Below, one piece after another: positions 45,785-56,031 of a stretch of 64,000 bases of DNA. Source of the stretch: Pseudomonas lurida (GTDB lineage Bacteria; Pseudomonadota; Gammaproteobacteria; Pseudomonadales; Pseudomonadaceae); assembly GCF_013522705.1 (NCBI RefSeq), contig NZ_JAAMRE010000001.1, positions 248,001 through 312,000 on the forward strand, given 5' to 3'. The notes below the pieces were generated by a model. That model saw only the letters and a program-made list of their open reading frames with translations. It searched no databases and had not been told where the DNA came from. The position numbers and the translations under genes are program-made. The first letter of the stretch is position 1, and each line of letters begins with the position of its first letter.

Positions 45785-46201
45785 ATGCCAATAGACCGTA
45801 TGTCTTCCTCCCGCGACGGCGGCTATGGACACTCATTTGCGGTAAAGCACCAACGTACACCCGACAGCATGCCGCAAGGCGCATCGGCAGCCTCTTCCGG
45901 CTCGTGGAAGACAATTGAAACCTTAAAAAGTCTTCCCACCGACTTTCCCGCGACCAACTTCGATCGAAGCTCCGTTGATAGACCTATAGGTTTACTACAG
46001 AGAAAAATTGAACTGCAGGACAAGGGGCTTCCAACCAAAAATATTGACAACGCTTACAAGGAGTCGATGAACCAGCTCTATCAGGCAACTTCTAAAAGCC
46101 AGAGCACTTCGTCCAACGAAACCGACAGAAATCGTTTGAGCAACTGGAGTGACAAGCTGCTGGAAACTAACAAAAACACGCCCTTTCTGGCCAAAAAGTA
46201 A
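45785..46201 (+). CDS. 138-residue low-GC orphan protein
   Basis: A Ser/Asn/Lys/Thr-rich, polar, probably partly disordered protein (MPIDRMSSSRDGGYGHSFAV at the start; NIDNAYKESMNQLYQATSKSQSTSSNETDRNRLSNWSDKLLETNKNTP near the end). No signal peptide or membrane helix. Its base composition is clearly lower in GC than its neighbours. CGGAG precedes the ATG and a hairpin follows the stop. No family recognised; the Ser-rich start would allow a secreted effector, but I found no hrp box upstream. Confidence 0.62.
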   Translation: MPIDRMSSSRDGGYGHSFAVKHQRTPDSMPQGASAASSGSWKTIETLKSLPTDFPATNFDRSSVDRPIGLLQRKIELQDKGLPTKNIDNAYKESMNQLYQATSKSQSTSSNETDRNRLSNWSDKLLETNKNTPFLAKK

Positions 46202-46221
46202 ACTCGCCTCCTACTACCCTC

Positions 46222-46253
46222 AACTACTGGCAATTTTATAATTGCCGGTAGTT
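46222..46253 (+). terminator. Hairpin after the orphan gene
   Basis: AACTACTGGCAATT / AATTGCCGGTAGTT (one G-T pair) with a TTAT loop, 20 bp after the stop; followed by TTGGG only, so a weak U tract. It faces the convergent aceK end. Confidence 0.6.
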
Positions 46254-46292
46254 TGGGATAGCGCGCTCCAGAATTTGCTTAACGACCGTTGC

Positions 46293-48014
46293 TCAAGATA
46301 TTTCTCCCCACCTGCGCCGGTACGGAAACACATCGATCACCTTGCCCGCGCGAATCGCCTCCTGCAGGCCTTTCCAGTAATCGGCGTTGTACAACTCGCC
46401 ATGCAATTCATCGAACAGCTTGCGCTGGCCGGCGTCGGCGAACAGGAACGGCGGGAATTCTTCCGGGAACACATCCAGCGGACCGATGGAATACCAGGGT
46501 TCGCTGGCCATTTCGTCTTCGGGGGTGCGCGGCGCGGGTATGTGACGAAAGTTGGCCTCGGTGAGAAAGCAGATTTCGTCATAGTCGTAGAACACCACAC
46601 GGCCATGGCGGGTGACGCCGAAGTTCTTGAGCAGCATGTCGCCGGGGAAGATGTTCGCGGCCGCCAACTGCTTGATGGCCAGGCCGTAGTCTTCCAGGGC
46701 TTCGCGCACCTGGGCATCGTTCGCGTTTTCCAGGTAAAGATTAAGCGGGGTCATGCGCCGTTCGGTCCAGCAGTGGCGGATCAGCACGGTGTCGCCCTCC
46801 ACTTCGACGGTGTCGGCGGCGACCTCCAGCAGTTCGGCCAGACAGTCGGGGTCGAATTTGCTCAACGGAAAGCGAAAATCGGCGAACTCCTGGGTATCGG
46901 CCATGCGCCCGACGCGGTCGACGCTTTTTACCAGCCGATACTTCTCAATTACCGTGGCGCGGTTGACGTTCTTGGACGGCGAGAAACGGTCCTTGATAAT
47001 TTTGAACACCGTATTGAAGCCCGGCAGGGTAAACACGCTCATCACCATGCCGCGCACGCCGGGAGCCATGATGAACTGATCGTCGGTGCTCGCCAGGTGG
47101 TTGATCAATGCGCGGTAGAACTCCGACTTGCCATGCTTGTAGAACCCGATCGAGGTGTACAGCTCGGCGATGTGCTTGCCGGGCAGGATGCGCTTTAAAA
47201 AACCGACGAACTCCGCCGGCACCGGCACATCCACCATGAAGTAGGAGCGGGTGAACGAGAAGATGATCGACACCTCGGCCTCGTCGGTGATCAATGCGTC
47301 GATGCGGATGCCCTGGCCTTCACGGTGCAGCAGCGGGATCACCAACGGCCATTGCTCGTCGCGGGTATAGATGCGCCCCACCAGGTAGGCCCCTTTATTG
47401 CGGTAGAGCACCGAGGAAAACAGCTCGACTTTGAGGTCCGGGTCTTTGCACACCCAATCCGGCAGGTTTTCCCGCAGTTGGGCTTCGAGCCTGCGCAAGT
47501 CGGCCGCCAGGTCGGCGTAGGGCTCGCTGAACCGGAAGTCCTCAACGATCTGCCCGAGCATCTCGCCAATCTGCCCGGCCGGCGCGTAGACGCGGGTTTG
47601 CGCCGCTCGTGCGCGCCGCAGGCTGGGCCGGGTGGTGTGGATAAACATGCAGCCGTCGCTGATCAAGTCATGGCTGAACAGGCCGCAGAAGATCGAGTTG
47701 TACCAGGTCTCGGACAACTCATCGTCGAAGCGCAGATCGATCAGGCCGATATAGGCGCTTTTCACCAGGGGCCACAGGTCGATGTCCAGCAGATCGCCGG
47801 CATCGAACGCGGCGCGCAGACGCGCGGTGACTTCACCGACCTTTTCTTCATACAGATTGATACGCGCCGCCGATGCCGCCTGGCCCAGCTGCCACTGGGC
47901 CTTTTCGAACCGCTCGCGGGCACCGTCGGTGATCCGCCGAAAATGTTCGCGGTAATCGTCGAAGCCTTCGAGGATCGTACGGGCGATGGCGAGGGCGGGC
48001 GTGGGTTGCGACAT
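46293..48014 (-). CDS. aceK: Isocitrate dehydrogenase kinase/phosphatase
   Basis: A 573-residue bifunctional enzyme that phosphorylates and reactivates isocitrate dehydrogenase, sending carbon to the glyoxylate shunt. Family segments are clear: [56 protein letters not shown] (ATP loop) and [30 protein letters not shown] (catalytic Asp). ATG at 48014 with GAGG upstream. Length normal for AceK. Confidence 0.95.
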   Translation of the reverse strand: MSQPTPALAIARTILEGFDDYREHFRRITDGARERFEKAQWQLGQAASAARINLYEEKVGEVTARLRAAFDAGDLLDIDLWPLVKSAYIGLIDLRFDDELSETWYNSIFCGLFSHDLISDGCMFIHTTRPSLRRARAAQTRVYAPAGQIGEMLGQIVEDFRFSEPYADLAADLRRLEAQLRENLPDWVCKDPDLKVELFSSVLYRNKGAYLVGRIYTRDEQWPLVIPLLHREGQGIRIDALITDEAEVSIIFSFTRSYFMVDVPVPAEFVGFLKRILPGKHIAELYTSIGFYKHGKSEFYRALINHLASTDDQFIMAPGVRGMVMSVFTLPGFNTVFKIIKDRFSPSKNVNRATVIEKYRLVKSVDRVGRMADTQEFADFRFPLSKFDPDCLAELLEVAADTVEVEGDTVLIRHCWTERRMTPLNLYLENANDAQVREALEDYGLAIKQLAAANIFPGDMLLKNFGVTRHGRVVFYDYDEICFLTEANFRHIPAPRTPEDEMASEPWYSIGPLDVFPEEFPPFLFADAGQRKLFDELHGELYNADYWKGLQEAIRAGKVIDVFPYRRRWGEIS

Positions 48015-48218
48015 GCGGGAAACCTCGAACGGGCATCTGGAAGCCCTTGAGCTTAGCCAGTGCGCGAACCCAGGAGAAGAAGGTTTTTTGCGGCGCGGGT
48101 CCGCCCCATGCAAACCCTGCATCCGCCATGGAGCGGCTTTACCTCGCCCAGCAATCAGGGATTGTGTCAGGCAGGCCTCTGGGCAACACTCGCCGGCTTA
48201 TTGGCGTAGGAGTTTTCC

Positions 48219-49115
48219 GTGAGACCTGTCGACACCCTGTACCTGCTGGGGCTGGCCGCTATCTGGGGCGCGAGCTTTCTGTTCATGCGCATCATCGCGC
48301 CGGAAATCGGTACGCTGCCGACTGCATTTTTTCGCGTGTCGATCGCCGCCGCCGGGCTGCTGGTGATGTTGGCCGCGATGCGCGTGAAATGGGATTTCCA
48401 CGGCAAATTCTGGACTGTCCTGCTGCTGGGGGTGATCAATTCCGGGATCCCCGCGACGATGTACTCGGTGGCCGCCCAAGTCCTGCCGGCCGGCTATTCA
48501 GCGATTTTCAACGCCACTACGCCGCTGATGGGCGTATTGATTGGCGGCCTGTTTTTCAGCGAACGCCTGACCTTCTCGAAAATCGCCGGTGTGTGCCTGG
48601 GCCTGATGGGCGTGGCCGTGCTCACCCGCGCCGGGCCGATGGCATTCGACCTGCCCTTGCTGATGGGCGCCCTCGCCTGCCTGCTGGCCACCACTTGCTA
48701 CGGTTTTGCCGGTTTCCTGGCACGCCGCTGGCTGGATCAACGCGGCGGCCTGGACAGCCGCCTCGCCGCCCTGGGCAGCATGCTCGGCGCTAGCTTGTTT
48801 CTGTTACCCCTTTTCGCCGTCAGCGCGGTGTATCAGCCTCCGGCCAGTTGGGGTGGCTGGCGGGTCTGGGTATCGTTGCTGGGCTTAGGGTTGGTGTGTA
48901 CGGCGTTGGCCTACGTGCTGTACTTCCGCTTGCTGACGGCCATCGGTCCAGTGCGTTCGATGACCACCACGTTCCTGATCCCACCGTTCGGGGTGCTGTG
49001 GGGCGCGTTATTACTGGATGAACCCCTGTCGATGGCCCACCTGTATGGCGGGGTGTTGATTGCGGGCGCGTTGTGGCTGGTGCTGCGCGTAGGGAGGCGG
49101 GCCAAGACCTTGTAG
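48219..49115 (+). CDS. DMT/EamA-family transporter
   Basis: A 298-residue protein with ten membrane helices in two EamA repeats (YLLGLAAIWGASFLFMRIIAPEIG; second repeat starts FLARRWLDQRGG...). Drug/metabolite exporter superfamily; substrate unknown. GTG start at 48219 behind TAGGAG. It is divergent from aceK and 66 bp before the CPBP gene. Confidence 0.88.
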   Translation: MRPVDTLYLLGLAAIWGASFLFMRIIAPEIGTLPTAFFRVSIAAAGLLVMLAAMRVKWDFHGKFWTVLLLGVINSGIPATMYSVAAQVLPAGYSAIFNATTPLMGVLIGGLFFSERLTFSKIAGVCLGLMGVAVLTRAGPMAFDLPLLMGALACLLATTCYGFAGFLARRWLDQRGGLDSRLAALGSMLGASLFLLPLFAVSAVYQPPASWGGWRVWVSLLGLGLVCTALAYVLYFRLLTAIGPVRSMTTTFLIPPFGVLWGALLLDEPLSMAHLYGGVLIAGALWLVLRVGRRAKTL

Positions 49116-49181
49116 CCAGGTTTCATGCGGGTTGCAGGGATGCTCGCTATAATGCCGCCCGTTTTTTTCAAGGATCTTCCC

Positions 49182-49973
49182 ATGCTGACATTGCCCTGGC
49201 TGTACCTGGCACTGCTTTCCATCGGTTATGTAACAGCCCTGGCTTACGGCCAACTCGGCGCGCTGGCGGTTGTATCAGTCGCCCTGTTGTGGTTCGCCGG
49301 CTATGCCGTGCGCCGGCAACGCGCACCCTGGGCGCGCTACGTGGGCCATGGTTTGTTTATCGTAGTGGCGCTGGGCCTGGCGATGCACTGGCTGCCCGGT
49401 TTCTACAATGGTCGCGGGATCGACCCGCAGCGCTTCACCCCCGATGCGGTGCCGTTCTCGATGTACTTGAACCAGGACAAACCCCTCATCGGCTTCTGGC
49501 TGCTGCTGGCCTGCCCCTGGATCGTGGCCCGGCGTGCGTTGCGCCTGTCGATCTGCGTCACCGCCCTGGCCTTGACCCTGACCGCCATCGCGGCCCTGGG
49601 CGGCGCGGCCCTGCTCGGTGTCATCAGTTGGGCACCGAAATGGCCGGACCAGGCCTGGCTGTGGGTGCTCAATAACCTGCTGCTGGTCACGCTGGTGGAA
49701 GAAGCGCTGTTCCGTGGCTACATTCAAGGCGGCTTGAGCCAACGGTTCCAGCACCTGCCCTACGGCGATAACCTCGCACTGCTGCTGGCATCACTGTTGT
49801 TCGGCCTGGTGCATGTGGGCGCGGGGTGGCACTGGGTGCTGCTGGCGAGCATCGCCGGGGTCGGCTACGGCCTGGCTTTCCGGTTTGGCGCCCTGGGCGC
49901 GGCAATTGCCACGCATTTTGGCTTGAACCTGCTTCACTTCGGGTTGTTTACGTATCCGATGCTGGCCGGCTGA
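49182..49973 (+). CDS. CPBP-family intramembrane metalloprotease
   Basis: A 263-residue membrane protein. It carries the CPBP/Abi motifs: E173-E174 with R178 (EEALFRG), His in LLFGLVHVG (near 211) and His in ATHFGLNLL (near 245). Such proteins are related to type II CAAX proteases. ATG at 49182 with AAGGA upstream. It may be coexpressed with the DMT gene; target unknown. Confidence 0.85.
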   Translation: MLTLPWLYLALLSIGYVTALAYGQLGALAVVSVALLWFAGYAVRRQRAPWARYVGHGLFIVVALGLAMHWLPGFYNGRGIDPQRFTPDAVPFSMYLNQDKPLIGFWLLLACPWIVARRALRLSICVTALALTLTAIAALGGAALLGVISWAPKWPDQAWLWVLNNLLLVTLVEEALFRGYIQGGLSQRFQHLPYGDNLALLLASLLFGLVHVGAGWHWVLLASIAGVGYGLAFRFGALGAAIATHFGLNLLHFGLFTYPMLAG

Positions 49974-50046
49974 TTGTTGCAAAAATAAGTTAAATAAACC
50001 TCCGTGCCGGTCGATACCCCCTGAAAGCCTTGCGGATTGAACAATC

Positions 50047-51612
50047 ATGCGTAATAACCAACCCGTTACCCAGCGCGAACGTACCTTCCCCGCTCAGCAA
50101 CGGTTGATCTCCACCACGGATGCCAAGGGCGTGATCACTTACTGTAACGACGCGTTTGTCGAAATCAGTGGGTTCAGCCGTGAAGAACTGCTGCGCGCCC
50201 CGCATAACCTGGTGCGTCACCCGGATGTACCGGCGGCTGTATTCGCGCACATGTGGTCGACGCTCAAACAAGGCTTGCCATGGATGGGCATTGTCAAGAA
50301 TCGCTGCAAGACCGGTGATCACTACTGGGTTAACGCCTATGTAACGCCGGTCTTCGATGGCAACCAGGTGATCGGCTACGAATCGGTGCGGGTCAAACCC
50401 ACCGCCGAGCAGATCCGCCGGGCCGAAGCGCTCTATCAACGCATCAACCAGGGCAAGTCGGCGATCCCACGTCGCGACAAATGGCTGCCGGTGCTGCAGG
50501 ACTGGCTGCCGTTTATCCTGGTAAGCCAGTTGAGCTTTATGATCGGTGCGTGGCTCAACTCCCATTGGGGCTTCGCCCTGGCCGCCGCACTGTCGGTGCC
50601 GTTGGGCCTGCTGGGGCTGAGCTGGCAACAGCGTGGCCTCAAGCGCCTGCTGCGCCTGGCCGAGCAGACCACCTCCGACCCGTTGATCGCGCAGATGTAC
50701 ACCGACAGCCGTGGCGCCCAGGCGCGCCTGGAGATGTCGATTCTCAGCCAGGAGGCACGCTTGAGGACATGTCTGACGCGCTTGCAGGACACTGCCGAGC
50801 ATCTCAACGACCAGGCGGCGCAATCCAACACCCTGGCGCACAACAGCTCCAGCAGCCTGGAACGCCAGCGTGTGGAAACCGAGCAGGTGGCCACCGCCGT
50901 CAACCAGATGGCCGCGACCACCCAGGAAGTCGCCAGCCATGTGCAACGTACTGCCGATGCCACGCAGGAAGCCAACCGCCTCACCGGTCGTGGCCGCGAT
51001 ATCGCCGGGGAAACCCGCGAGGCGATTCAGCGCTTGTCCACCGCCGTGGGCGAAACCGGCGTGACCGTGACCCAACTGGCCAAGGACAGCGACGAGATCG
51101 GTGGTGTGGTCGACGTGATCAAAGGCATTGCCGACCAGACCAACCTGCTGGCCCTGAACGCGGCCATCGAAGCGGCGCGCGCCGGGGAAATGGGTCGCGG
51201 CTTCGCAGTGGTGGCCGACGAGGTGCGTCAGCTGGCGCAACGCACCACCGAGTCCACCGGACAAATCCATGCGTTGATCGCCAAGCTGCAACAAACCGCC
51301 AGCGCGGCCGTGCAGACCATGGACGCCGGGCATCGCCAGGCCGAAGAAGGCGTGGCGCGGGTGATGGAAGCGGATCAGGCGCTGGTGGGTATCAGCGAGG
51401 CGGTGGCGCACATCACCGACATGACCAGCCAGATCGCCGCCGCGACCGAGGAGCAAAGCTCGGTGGCCGAAGAGATCAGCCGCAATATCAGCACGATTGC
51501 GCTGCTGGCCGATCAAACCTCGGAACAGGCACTGAACTCGGCGCAACTGAGTGAGGAGCTGACTCATACAGCTAACAGCCAGTATTCCTTGGTCGAGCGT
51601 TTCAACCGATAG
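50047..51612 (+). CDS. aer: Aerotaxis-type receptor (PAS + methyl-accepting domain)
   Basis: A 521-residue chemoreceptor. N-terminal PAS domain ([31 protein letters not shown]...[25 protein letters not shown]) that in Aer holds FAD, two membrane helices ([35 protein letters not shown]), then a cytoplasmic signalling domain with the hairpin tip [38 protein letters not shown]. It guides cells by redox/oxygen state. In P. aeruginosa aer lies beside the cco operons as here. Confidence 0.92.
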   Translation: MRNNQPVTQRERTFPAQQRLISTTDAKGVITYCNDAFVEISGFSREELLRAPHNLVRHPDVPAAVFAHMWSTLKQGLPWMGIVKNRCKTGDHYWVNAYVTPVFDGNQVIGYESVRVKPTAEQIRRAEALYQRINQGKSAIPRRDKWLPVLQDWLPFILVSQLSFMIGAWLNSHWGFALAAALSVPLGLLGLSWQQRGLKRLLRLAEQTTSDPLIAQMYTDSRGAQARLEMSILSQEARLRTCLTRLQDTAEHLNDQAAQSNTLAHNSSSSLERQRVETEQVATAVNQMAATTQEVASHVQRTADATQEANRLTGRGRDIAGETREAIQRLSTAVGETGVTVTQLAKDSDEIGGVVDVIKGIADQTNLLALNAAIEAARAGEMGRGFAVVADEVRQLAQRTTESTGQIHALIAKLQQTASAAVQTMDAGHRQAEEGVARVMEADQALVGISEAVAHITDMTSQIAAATEEQSSVAEEISRNISTIALLADQTSEQALNSAQLSEELTHTANSQYSLVERFNR

Positions 51613-51664
51613 ACCGCTATCGGGGTGTAGAACCTTCCTGCATTTTGATTGTGAGTACATCAAG

Positions 51665-51687
51665 TGTGGGAGGGGGCTGCCCCCGAT
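51665..51687. repeat. REP-like hairpin
   Basis: GTGGGAGGGGGC-T-GCCCCCGATA, the P. fluorescens REP-type core, between the convergent aer and hydrolase genes. Confidence 0.55.
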
Positions 51688-51692
51688 AAGCC

Positions 51693-52385
51693 TTAACAGG
51701 CACCGAGAAACCTGCCCACCCGCACCGCCGCAGCCTCCAGATGCTGCTCATGACTGAACCCGGAAGCCTTCAATGGCTTCAAGTCATGATCCCCCGCCAC
51801 CAGCCACATCACCTCGATGCCCGGCGATAACGCATAACTCTCTACCGCGGCCCGATTGCCCAAGGCATCGCGCTCACCCTGCACGATCAACGTCGGCGTC
51901 TTCAGCTCGGCCAAATGTTCGACCCGGGGTTTCTGCGGTTTGCCTACCGCGTAGAACGGGTACCCCAGGCACACCAGTGCGTCGGCGCCCAACTCGTCGG
52001 CCAACAGGCTGGCCATGCGCCCGCCCATGGACTTGCCGCCAACAGCCACGGCCCCAGCGACATGACGTCGCACCTCGGTGTACACCTCGCGCCAGGCCTG
52101 CAGCAATGTCGGCGCCGGGTTTGGCGGGCGTTTTCCACCGTCGATGCGACGCTGGGCCATATACGGAAATTCGAAGCGCAACACGCTCACGCCATGCCCG
52201 GCGAGGCGTGCAGCCATGTCGTTCATGAAGGGTGAGTCCATCGGAGCGCCGGCGCCGTGGGCCAGGATCAGCGTCACCGGCCGCCCCGCCGCCGTGTTCG
52301 AGGCGACATCCCAGAGCCAGCCGCGTTCCCGCACACACTGCGCCCATTGATCCCCGTCAATACTGGCCTTGTGCTCTTTGCCCAT
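51693..52385 (-). CDS. Alpha/beta hydrolase (KANL3/TEX30-type)
   Basis: A 230-residue hydrolase. [38 protein letters not shown] is the oxyanion region, [11 protein letters not shown] the nucleophile elbow (Ser near 118), then an Asp in VQGERDALG and His in GDHDLKPL. This is the small dienelactone-hydrolase-like family. ATG at 52385 behind GCGAGG. It is divergent from ccoN1 with a 78-bp gap. Substrate unknown. Confidence 0.88.
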   Translation of the reverse strand: MGKEHKASIDGDQWAQCVRERGWLWDVASNTAAGRPVTLILAHGAGAPMDSPFMNDMAARLAGHGVSVLRFEFPYMAQRRIDGGKRPPNPAPTLLQAWREVYTEVRRHVAGAVAVGGKSMGGRMASLLADELGADALVCLGYPFYAVGKPQKPRVEHLAELKTPTLIVQGERDALGNRAAVESYALSPGIEVMWLVAGDHDLKPLKASGFSHEQHLEAAAVRVGRFLGAC

Positions 52386-52463
52386 GCTTGCCTCGCTATT
52401 CAGTCTGCCTATAACTCCAGCCCAAGTGCCGCTCTGCTTGGGTTGAACCGTGGATGGGGAACC

Positions 52464-53888
52464 ATGAACACTACTTTAAGTACCGCCTATAACTACAAGG
52501 TGGTCCGCCAATTCGCCATTATGACGGTGGTGTGGGGCATCGTCGGCATGGGGCTCGGGGTTTTTCTCGCTGCCCAATTGGTCTGGCCTGCGCTCAACTT
52601 CGACTTGCCCTGGACCAGCTTCGGCCGCCTGCGCCCGCTGCATACCAACGCGGTGATCTTCGCGTTCGGTGGCTGTGCGCTGTTCGCCAGCTCCTTCTAC
52701 TCCGTGCAGCGTACCTGCCAGACCCAGCTGTTCGCGCCGAAAATCGCTGCGTTCTGCTTCTGGGGCTGGCAACTGGTGATTCTGCTGGCCGCGATCAGCT
52801 TGCCGCTGGGCTACACCAGTTCCAAGGAATACGCCGAGCTGGAATGGCCGATCGACATTCTGATCACCATCGTCTGGGTGGCTTACGCCATCGTGTTCTT
52901 CGGCACGGTGATGAAGCGCAACACCAAGCACATCTACGTCGGCAACTGGTTCTTCGGTGCGTTCATCATCACCGTGGCGATCCTGCATATCGTCAACAAC
53001 CTGGAAATCCCGGTCAGCCTGACCAAGTCCTATTCACTGTACGGCGGTGCGACGGATGCCATGGTGCAATGGTGGTACGGGCACAACGCAGTAGGCTTTT
53101 TCCTCACCGCCGGTTTCCTCGGCATGATGTATTACTTTGTGCCCAAGCAAGCCGAGCGTCCGGTGTATTCCTATCGCCTGTCGATCGTGCACTTCTGGGC
53201 ATTGATCACCCTGTATATCTGGGCCGGTCCGCACCACCTGCACTACACCGCGCTGCCGGACTGGGCACAGTCGCTGGGCATGGTGATGTCCCTGGTCCTG
53301 CTGGCGCCAAGCTGGGGCGGCATGATCAACGGCATGATGACCCTCTCGGGCGCCTGGCATAAGTTGCGCAGCGACCCGATCCTGCGCTTTTTGGTGGTGT
53401 CCCTGGCGTTCTACGGCATGTCGACCTTCGAAGGGCCGATGATGGCAATCAAGACCGTCAACTCGCTCTCCCACTACACCGACTGGACCATCGGCCACGT
53501 ACACGCCGGCGCCCTCGGCTGGGTGGCGATGATCTCCATCGGCGCGCTGTACCACATGATCCCGAAAGTCTTCGGTCGCGAGCAGATGTACAGCCTTGGC
53601 CTGATCAACGCGCACTTCTGGCTGGCCACCATCGGCACCGTGCTCTACATCGCCTCGATGTGGGTCAACGGCATCGCCCAGGGCCTGATGTGGCGTGCGA
53701 TCAACGACGATGGCACCTTGACCTACTCCTTCGTCGAAACCCTGGTGGCCAGCCACCCAGGCTTCATCGTGCGGCTGGTGGGCGGTGCGGTATTCCTCAG
53801 CGGCATGTTGCTGATGGCTTACAACACTTGGCGCACCGTGCGTTCGGCACAGCCTGCCGAAGTTGCCACCGCCGCGCAGATGGCCTGA
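52464..53888 (+). CDS. ccoN1: cbb3-type cytochrome c oxidase subunit I (first copy)
   Basis: A 474-residue, 12-helix catalytic subunit that reduces O2 at haem b3-CuB with high affinity. Haem and copper ligands lie in [34 protein letters not shown] and [15 protein letters not shown] at 52464 with GATGGGG upstream. First gene of ccoN1-O1-Q1-P1. No Anr box was found in its short upstream region. Its middle part is almost identical in DNA to ccoN2 (see findings). Confidence 0.96.
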
Positions 53889-53898
53889 GGAGTCGATG

Positions 53899-54507
53899 AT
53901 GAAACACGAAACGATTGAAAAAAACGTCGGCCTGCTGATGCTGCTGATGGTGCTTGCCGTAAGCATCGGCGGCCTGACCCAGATCGTCCCGCTGTTCTTC
54001 CAGGACGTGACCAACAAGCCGGTCGAAGGCATGAAGCCCTACACCGCGCTGCAGCTGGAAGGCCGCGACATCTACATCCGCGAAGGCTGCGTGCAGTGCC
54101 ACTCGCAGATGATCCGCCCGTTCCGCGCCGAGACCGAACGCTACGGCCACTACTCGGTGGCCGGTGAAAGCGTGTGGGACCACCCGTTCCTGTGGGGCTC
54201 CAAGCGCACCGGGCCGGACCTGGCACGCGTCGGCGCGCGCTACTCGGACGACTGGCACCGTGCGCACTTGTACAACCCGCGCAACGTGGTGCCTGAGTCG
54301 AAAATGCCGGCCTACCCGTGGCTTGTCACGGCCCAGGTCGACAGCAGCCACACCGAGACCAAGTTGAACGTAATGCGCACCCTCGGCGTGCCATACACCG
54401 ACGACGACATCAAGGGTGCCGTGGCCAGCCTCAAGGGCAAGACCGAGATGGACGCACTGGTGTCGTACCTGCAAGTGCTCGGCACTGCCATCAAGAGCAA
54501 GAGGTGA
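53899..54507 (+). CDS. ccoO1: cbb3 oxidase subunit II, monohaem cytochrome c (first copy)
   Basis: A 202-residue membrane-anchored cytochrome c. One N-terminal helix ([25 protein letters not shown]), then a periplasmic domain with the haem motif CVQCH and a Met ligand in ESKMPAYPW. It passes electrons from CcoP to CcoN. Two adjacent ATGs (53896 and 53899) follow GAGGAG; I used the second, which matches the other copy. 10 bp after ccoN1. Confidence 0.95.
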
Positions 54508-54510
54508 GCC

Positions 54511-54717
54511 ATGGGATTTGAATTCGATGCGGGCACCATCCGCGGCCTTGGCACGCTGGTCGTCGCCATCGCTTTTATCGGCCTGTCGCTGTGGGTGTTC
54601 AACAATCGGCGCAATGCGGAGTTCGAGCAGGCGCGCCTGCTGCCGTTCGCCGATGAGCCCACCGCCACCCCATCCGACGCTCAAGAAGAGCCTGCAATAA
54701 GGAGCACTCGGCCATGA
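54511..54717 (+). CDS. ccoQ1: cbb3 oxidase small subunit CcoQ (first copy)
   Basis: A 68-residue single-helix membrane protein ([39 protein letters not shown]), which protects or stabilises the assembled oxidase. It starts 3 bp after ccoO1 and overlaps ccoP1 by 4 bp (ATGA). Confidence 0.92.
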   Translation: MGFEFDAGTIRGLGTLVVAIAFIGLSLWVFNNRRNAEFEQARLLPFADEPTATPSDAQEEPAIRSTRP

Positions 54718-55661
54718 CCCTGTTCTGGAGTACATGGATCTGCGTACTGACCCTCGGCAGCCTGATCGGGCTGACCTGGCTGCTGATCGGCACCCGCAAG
54801 GGCGAGACCAAGGGCAGTGTCGACCAGACCATGGGCCACGCCTTCGATGGCATCGAGGAATACGACAACCCGCTGCCCCAGTGGTGGTTCATGCTGTTCG
54901 CCGGCACCCTGGTGTTCGCGGTCGGCTACCTGATCCTCTACCCGGGCCTGGGCAATTGGAAAGGCGTGCTGCCGGGCTATGAAGACGGCTGGACCTCGGC
55001 CAAGGAGTGGGAGAAGGAGATGGCCAAGGCCGACACCAGGTTCGGGCCGATCTTCGCCAAATTCGCAGCGATGCCCGTGGAAGAAGTGGCCAAAGACCCA
55101 CAGGCGCTGAAAATGGGCGGCCGCCTGTTCGCCTCCAACTGCGCGGTGTGCCACGGCTCGGACGCCAAGGGCGCGTATGGCTTCCCGAACCTGGCCGACA
55201 ACCTGTGGCGCTGGGGCGGTTCGGCCGAGGCGATCAAGGCCACCATCATGAATGGCCGCCACGCAGCAATGCCGGCCTGGGGTGAAGTGCTGGGCGAGGA
55301 CGGGGTGAAAAACGTCGCGGCCTATGTGCGTCATGACCTGGCCAAGTTGCCGCTGCCGGCCGACAGCGCCGCCGATCTGGCCGCCGGCCAGGCCACCTTC
55401 AATACCACCTGCGTCGCCTGTCACGGCCCGCAAGGCCACGGTGTGGAAGCCATGGGCGCGCCTAACCTGACCGAGCCCGGCGGCTTTATCTACGGCACCA
55501 GCCTGGCGCAACTGCAGCAGACTATCCGTCACGGCCGCCAAGGCCAGATGCCCGCCCAGGAAACCCTGCAGGGCAATGACAAGGTGCATTTGCTGGCGGC
55601 TTACGTGTACAGCCTGTCCCACAACGCTGATGGCGCAAAGCCAGAAAGCCAGGCGCAATAA
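54714..55661 (+). CDS. ccoP1: cbb3 oxidase subunit III, dihaem cytochrome c (first copy)
   Basis: A 315-residue protein: two N-terminal membrane helices, the signature [19 protein letters not shown], then two cytochrome c domains with CAVCH and CVACH and Met ligands (AAMPAW; GQMPAQ). It accepts electrons from soluble cytochromes. It ends the first operon, before a strong terminator. It is slightly shorter than the second copy, which has a ~10-residue insert after LLPGY. Confidence 0.95.
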   Translation: MTLFWSTWICVLTLGSLIGLTWLLIGTRKGETKGSVDQTMGHAFDGIEEYDNPLPQWWFMLFAGTLVFAVGYLILYPGLGNWKGVLPGYEDGWTSAKEWEKEMAKADTRFGPIFAKFAAMPVEEVAKDPQALKMGGRLFASNCAVCHGSDAKGAYGFPNLADNLWRWGGSAEAIKATIMNGRHAAMPAWGEVLGEDGVKNVAAYVRHDLAKLPLPADSAADLAAGQATFNTTCVACHGPQGHGVEAMGAPNLTEPGGFIYGTSLAQLQQTIRHGRQGQMPAQETLQGNDKVHLLAAYVYSLSHNADGAKPESQAQ

Positions 55662-55669
55662 GCGCTGAC

Positions 55670-55699
55670 GGCCGCCCCTCCCGGGGCGGCCCTTTTTTT
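55670..55699 (+). terminator. Terminator between the two cco operons
   Basis: Perfect 9-bp stem GGCCGCCCC / GGGGCGGCC, loop TCCC, then a seven-T run. Separates ccoNOQP1 from ccoNOQP2. Confidence 0.93.
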
Positions 55700-55932
55700 A
55701 CCGGCGGCGGTTCCTGACCGAGCCGCGCGACCAAGTGTCGCACCCCTCTCAGGCAAACCTTTCCCCTCCTCCCATTCGGGTCTACGCTTGCTTGCACAGT
55801 GGACCGATCCTGGTGTGCGCGACGAGCAGCGTTGCGACCCGCAAATTTTCCTGTCCACTCGATCAGCTTTCGATTTCGGATTTTGTCCTTACGCTAAATA
55901 TGGAAAGGGCGCAGAATCTGGCGTGGAACGCA

Positions 55933-55946
55933 TTGATACAGGTCAG
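55933..55946. promoter_or_regulatory. Anr/FNR-like box upstream of the second cco operon
   Basis: TTGAT-ACAG-GTCAG against the consensus TTGAT-N4-ATCAA, 86 bp before the ccoN2 start. In P. aeruginosa the second cco operon is the Anr-induced one, so this fits. The rest of the 370-bp gap 55662-56031 holds only the terminator and no gene. Confidence 0.65.
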
Positions 55947-56031
55947 CCATTGCGTTGCAATGACCCCTCGCTTTCTACATACTTGCGGCCGATTTTTACC
56001 TATAAAAAAACCTAAACCGTGGAACCTTAGA

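Noticed and set aside
49990..51663. 557-codon - strand frame opposite aer
   Set aside because: Antisense shadow; the chemoreceptor signature is on the + strand.
55735..56031. In-frame extension of ccoN2 by 99 codons
   Set aside because: The extra residues show no similarity to CcoN and cross the Anr-like box and promoter region; ATG 56032 matches the other copy.
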